Positions 59,606 through 64,000 of a stretch of 64,000 nt of DNA are shown here, piece after piece. The DNA is taken from NCBI GenBank assembly GCA_030549335.1, contig CM060197.1, positions 48,883,654 to 48,947,653 on the forward strand, given 5' to 3'. The translations under genes were made by a program, and so were the position numbers. The notes below the pieces were generated by a model. The model was given only the letters and a program-made list of their open reading frames with translations, did not search any database and was not told where the DNA came from. Source of the stretch: Pontederia crassipes (Eukaryota; Streptophyta; Magnoliopsida; Commelinales; Pontederiaceae). Positions within the stretch are counted from its first letter, which is position 1; every line of letters starts with the position of its first letter.

Positions 59606-59893
59606 AAAAAGATTGCATCATTCAGAATGTATTATTATTAATGATTGCAGCTATAGTGCTATGGTCCTATAAAAAAAGTTATAGTTGCATCCTACTTTTG
59701 ATTGCCTTAAAGACTTTTTATCAAGCTAATGACCGCTGGACATTCAAAAAGCCCAACAAAGATTAGCCTCTTATTTTCTTATTGTTAATAATGCCTTGAA
59801 TCCTACTTCAATTGGAAATGTATTTGGATTCAATAGACTCAAAAATAAAAGGAAACCTGTCTAACATATTTTGTTTATTTTCTTATCATGAAA

Positions 59894-60147
59894 TTGTTAA
59901 GGAATTAATTTATTTTCTTATCACAAGATAGGTGTCTTATTTTTGGGATTAATATAGAGTCCCAGTGGTCTGTAATTTCTATCATTTATTAAAGGGAGTG
60001 CCGATATAAATTCCCTAAGGGGTTCAAAGAGAAAGCAATCTGATCTTATAGTCCTCTTCTGTTTCTTTCATCTAATAAGATTTTGTGTCACCTTAAGTTT
60101 TTCGAGTTTTCTCGAGGTGCGTAATTTCTCGTGGAGAAATACTAACA
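59894..60147 (+). mobile_element. 5' LTR of a Tork-type copia (about 254 bp)
   Basis: The right border ACTAACA at 60147 adjoins the primer-binding site AGTATCAGAGC (60148-60158). The left border TGTTAAGG at 59894 is the best TG start. A GATATAAATTCC (TATA-like) sits at about 60003. Size fits Tork LTRs. Confidence 0.55.
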
Positions 60148-61505
60148 AGTATCAGAGCGAGGCTTCATTTTCGATTCTCCGTCAAGCGTAGAGATGGCAT
60201 CACATAACGTGAACATCGAGAAAATCATAGGACGAAATAGTTTTAGTCTCTGGTAGATCAAGATGCGGGCACTTCTGAAATAACAAGGAGTTTGGGTGCC
60301 ACTCGCGAACGTGTCGAAGAACAAACCAAAGGAGGTAGACTCAAAGGGCAAAGAAAAAGAGTTCGACCTCACAAATTTGGCGGCACTGGAGGAGAAGGCG
60401 CAATCTGTGATTCTGTTGTGTCTGACGGATGAGGTGATTTATTGAATTCGCCGATCAAGAAATGATAGCTGGTATGTGGTCAAAATTTGAGAGTCTCTAC
60501 TTGACAAAGTGTCTGACTGACAAGTTGCAACGTCTATTCGCCCTCCGCATGCAAGAAGGTACCCTTCTGAAAGATCATCTTGATCAGATGTATACTCTGT
60601 TGATGGAATTATGAAATATAGATGCGAAGATGGAGAATGAAGATGTTGCCCTACTCCTGTTAGTGTCTCTTCCTCTGTCATACGGAAATTTTGTTCAATC
60701 TGTTATCATCGGAAAAGACACAATTACTCTGGAAGAAATAAGATCGAGTCTACATACTCGTGAACTTCGTCATAGGTGTCTGAAAAGATTATAGAGACGC
60801 AGGCCGCAGGGTTGGTAACAACTGCAGAGAAGGCAAACCATAAAAAGGATAAGTCGAAAAAAACAAGAACGACAATCCGAAGGACATCTGCATCTAATAC
60901 AAAGAACCGGGTCACTGGAAGAAGGATTGCCCAAAAAGAAGAAGAAGGACCGATTGCTACAATAGCACACAAGCATAGCGAATCTGATGATGACGATTTG
61001 GCACTCATGGTGTCAGATCAGAGATGTTTGGAGGAGAGTTGGATTCTGGATTCAGGATGCTCTTATCATATCACTTCGCACAAAGAGTGGTTCTCAACTT
61101 ATCAGAATAGTGACAGCAGAAACATTATCATGGGTGCGGCCTATAAAATAGTTGGAATAGGCTCAATTCATGTAAGAACTCATGACAATTGGGTGAGAAC
61201 ATTGATAGAGGTCCGTCATGTTTCGCAACTAAAGAAAAAATTGATATCATTAGGAGTTTTGGACTTCGAAGGATGTTGGATGGATACTGCAGGAGGTGTT
61301 CTCACGGTCACCAAAGGTGATGTTGAAGTCATGAGAGGAGTCATACAAAAATCCTTGTACATACTACAAGGAACAGTAATTTCTGATGTGGCTACAGTAG
61401 ACAGTTCATATAAATCAGAATCAGAAGCATCCAAGTTGTGATACATGCGACTTAGACATATGAGTCAGAAAGAGATGAACATTATCAGCAAGCACAATTT
61501 TCTGT
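60148..61505 (+). mobile_element. Tork-type copia: gag and protease, decayed
   Basis: Gag starts at ATG 60194 (MASHNVNIEK) but has stops at about 60256 and 60278 and shifts later. The zinc knuckle near 60890 is damaged (a stop and Tyr in place of the second Cys). Frame 60776-61441 includes the protease (WILDSGCSYHIT, about 61040-61075) and ends in a TGA at 61439. The element resembles the pol at 4432-6937. Confidence 0.85.
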
Positions 61506-62600
61506 ATGGCCAGAAAATATTTAAAATCAAATTATGCAAGCATTGTGTTTTTGGCAAACAAAAATGTCATCAATTCAGTGCACAAGATGAAGGCAACACT
61601 CGATTACATCCACGCTGACTATTGGGGCTCCTCTTGTGTTCCATCTCTAGGAGGTACAAGATACTTCCTATATGTGATATATGATTACTCAAGGATGACA
61701 TGGGTATTCATGATGAAGCACAAGAGCGAGGCATTTGAAGCTTTTAATCAATGGAAGGAACTGGTGGAGAATCAAACATTGAAAAAGGTGAAATGCTTTC
61801 GTACCGATAATGACTTAGAATTTTGTTCGTCATAATTTGATCAGTTATGCAAGGATGGAAGCATTTCGAAACATCGCACCGTCAGAGATATAACGCAGCA
61901 GAATGGTGTAGTAGAACGTATGAACAAAATTCTTCTAGAGAGGGCACAGTGCATGCTCTCTAATTCTGATCTGAACAAGTCATTCTGACTGAGGCTGTTA
62001 ACACAGCATGCTACCTTGTCAATTAGAGTCCTGCAACCGCGATCAATCTGATGGCACCTATTGAGGTATGGTCAGGTAACCTACTAACTATATTAATTTG
62101 AAAATTTTTTACTGTCCAGCATATTATCTTGTCAGCGAAGGAAAGCTGGAACCAATGGCCAAAGAAAGAGTCTTTGTGGGATATGATGCAGATGTAAAAG
62201 GCTTCAAAATTTGGTCTCCTTCATAGAATAAAGTTATTCATAACAGAAACATATCCTTTGATGAGATGTCTATGCTCAAGCTGAAAACAGATGTTGTTAA
62301 CTCAGCAAAGGAGAACGTCAACAAACAGGTGGAGTTTGGATTAATTCTAATTCAGAACGAGGCAGAAGAATCTCATCAAGCTGAACAACTTGAACAACCT
62401 GAACTCGAGGAGCAAATAAAAGAAGCAACGACAAGTCTAGTTGCAAAACATGCTCGTAGACACATATGTCCTCCTAAATGTTATGGCTTTGAGAACATGG
62501 TTGCATATGCATTCCAAGTAGCTGAAGAGGTGGAGTTACCAAAGCCATCAAGTTACAAGGATGTTATCACATGCGCAGAATCAAAATAGTGGATTGTAGC
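61506..62600 (+). mobile_element. Tork-type copia: integrase, decayed
   Basis: Frame 61506-61835 begins after the pre-integrase zinc segment and has LDYIHADYWGSS and FRTDNDLEF (two catalytic Asp). A TAA at 61833 stops it; the rest (TQQNGVVERMNK, about 61890-61925) contains the catalytic Glu. TEAVNTACYLVN and APIEVWSG then follow (61985-62080), the part that the copy at 4.9 kb lacks. A hinge follows in frame 62266-62589. Confidence 0.85.
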
Positions 62601-64000
62601 AATGAGTGAAAAGATGGAGTCTCTTTACAAGAATCGAACTTGGGAGTTAGTCAAGTTACCAAAAGGTAGAAAGGTCGTTTGATGTAAGCGGATCTTCAGG
62701 AAAAATGTTGGAAGTCAAGAAGCTGAATGCATCATATTCAAAGCACGTCTAATTACTAAAGGTTACAATCAGAAAGAAGGAGTACACTACAACGAGATCT
62801 TCTCTCCAGTTGTCGGGCACACTTCCATCCGGGTGCTACTTGTCCTTGTAACATATCAGAATTTGGAGCTTGAATAATTAGACGTGAAGACAACTTTTTT
62901 ACATGGAACTTGAAGAAGACATCGTCATGAGTCAGCTATAGGGTTTCTCTATCCCAAATAAAGAAGACCAAGTCTACAGATTGAAGAAGTCATTATATGG
63001 CTTCAAGCAATCATCAAAGTAGTGGTATAAGAGATTCAATAGTTTTATGATTAGTAAGGGATTCAACAGGAGACCTTATGATTGTTGCATTATCGCAAGA
63101 AGGTGGAGGGTGATTCTACCATCTATCTACTATTATACGTTGATGATATATTGATTGCTGCCAGCAACATGGAAGACATTCAGAATTTGAAGAAGTTGCT
63201 TAGTGCAGAATTCGATATGAAGAATCTTTGTGCAGGGAAGAAGATTTTAAGGATGAAGATTTAAAGGGATCGCGTAAAGGGTAAACTCTTTCTGTCTCAA
63301 AAATGTTACATTCAGAAGATTTTATCAAGGTTCGATATATCTATAGCGAAGACCTTAAGTACTCCATCAACTTCAAATGTGCAACTTTTTGCAACTGAAT
63401 TTATATCTAATGAAAAAAAGGAGTACATGTCTCGAGTTCCATATGCCAATCAGTCGGAAGCCTGATGTATGTTATAGTATGCACAAGAGCTGATATTACG
63501 CATGCCATTAGTATGGTTAGCAGATTTATGAGCAATCGAGGAAAGGAGCATTGGCAGGCAGTAAAGCGTATCTTTCGATATCTGAGAGGAACATCTGACA
63601 TTGGCCTTATCTATCGAAGTGGTAAAGAGTGTTTGGTTGCAGGTTATTCAGACTCAGATTATTCTACAAATGTTGATTGGAGAAGATTAGTGACAAGTTA
63701 TGTTTTCACTCTTGGCAATTCTATTATCAATTGGAAAGTCACACTCTAGCCATCAGTTACATTGTCTACCATAAAGGCAGAGTACATAGCATTGACAGAA
63801 AATTGCTAATGAAGACATCTAGTTAAGAGGCCTTGTCGGAGATCTTGGACTACAATAAGATCAGACTATAGTGTACTGTGACAATTTAAGTGCAATATGC
63901 ATAGTCAAACATCAAGTGCATCATGAAAGAACCAAACACATCGACGTCAAATATCACTTCATCCGTACTGAGAAGAGGATCAAGGTGAAGGTCGGCACAA
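62600..64000 (+). mobile_element. Tork-type copia: reverse transcriptase and RNase H, runs off the window
   Basis: Frame 63082-63264 holds [15 protein letters not shown] with intact YVDD; frame 63465-63749 holds RNase H (YSDSDYSTNVDWRR, in place of the usual DSDFAG). Stops occur at about 62587, 62681, 62876, 63262 and 63748. The [16 protein letters not shown] block is at about 63920-63965. The 3' LTR would lie beyond 64000. Confidence 0.85.

Noticed and set aside
60439-61008. Minus-strand frames opposite copia gag
   Set aside because: They are antisense shadows of gag and protease without any known domain.

Overview
This is nuclear DNA of a flowering plant. It has introns with GT-AG borders, a TATA box followed by a seed-storage-protein gene, a plant LRR receptor kinase, and dense nested LTR retrotransposons and DNA transposons. 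The storage protein resembles monocot glutelins and palm 11S globulins (for example the segment TIEPRGLLLP), and its exons are GC-rich while the surrounding DNA is AT-rich. A monocot is therefore likely; the species cannot be named from the sequence.

Layout. The window opens with one intact host gene, a four-exon 11S globulin (256-2089, +). Next come a Ty3/gypsy (Athila-type) integrase remnant (2337-4121), a CACTA transposon end (4122-~4430) and a 5'-truncated Ty1/copia Tork-type pol (to 6937) with LTR debris. An LRR-XII type receptor kinase gene (7667-10888, -) is complete in architecture but carries a homopolymer frameshift and two in-frame stops, so it reads as a recent pseudogene or, in part, an assembly error. 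A 1008-bp Mutator-like element (MULE) with a 9-bp target duplication lies at 12061-13068.

From about 14.4 to 22.3 kb there are decayed host genes: a GDPDL/SHV3-like fragment cut by an LTR and carrying a gene-containing MULE in an intron, and the C-terminal half of a GT4-type glycosyltransferase gene (-). From about 23.7 kb to the end almost everything is transposon. In order: a second MULE with a 1633-bp solo LTR inside it; copia and gypsy LTRs; a nearly full-length degenerate Athila element (-) with another solo LTR inside its gag-pol; a copia LTR; a CACTA element with transposase remnants (-); a SIRE-type copia (-) with its 5' LTR and primer-binding site; a gypsy 3' end (+); a chromovirus of Tekay/Del type (-) lacking most of gag; and a Tork-type copia (+) running off the right edge.

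Functional content is thus one likely expressed seed-storage gene and one possibly relevant immune-receptor pseudogene. I found no convincing new biological system. The most notable patterns are arrays of short GC-rich, often palindromic motifs in the LTRs of several unrelated retrotransposon families, two related MULEs with coding-like internal tandem repeats, the gene-carrying MULE in an intron, and loss of both cysteines of the conserved intrachain disulfide in the 11S globulin. Where coordinates of LTR borders are marked approximate, no clean terminal signature or target duplication was seen.
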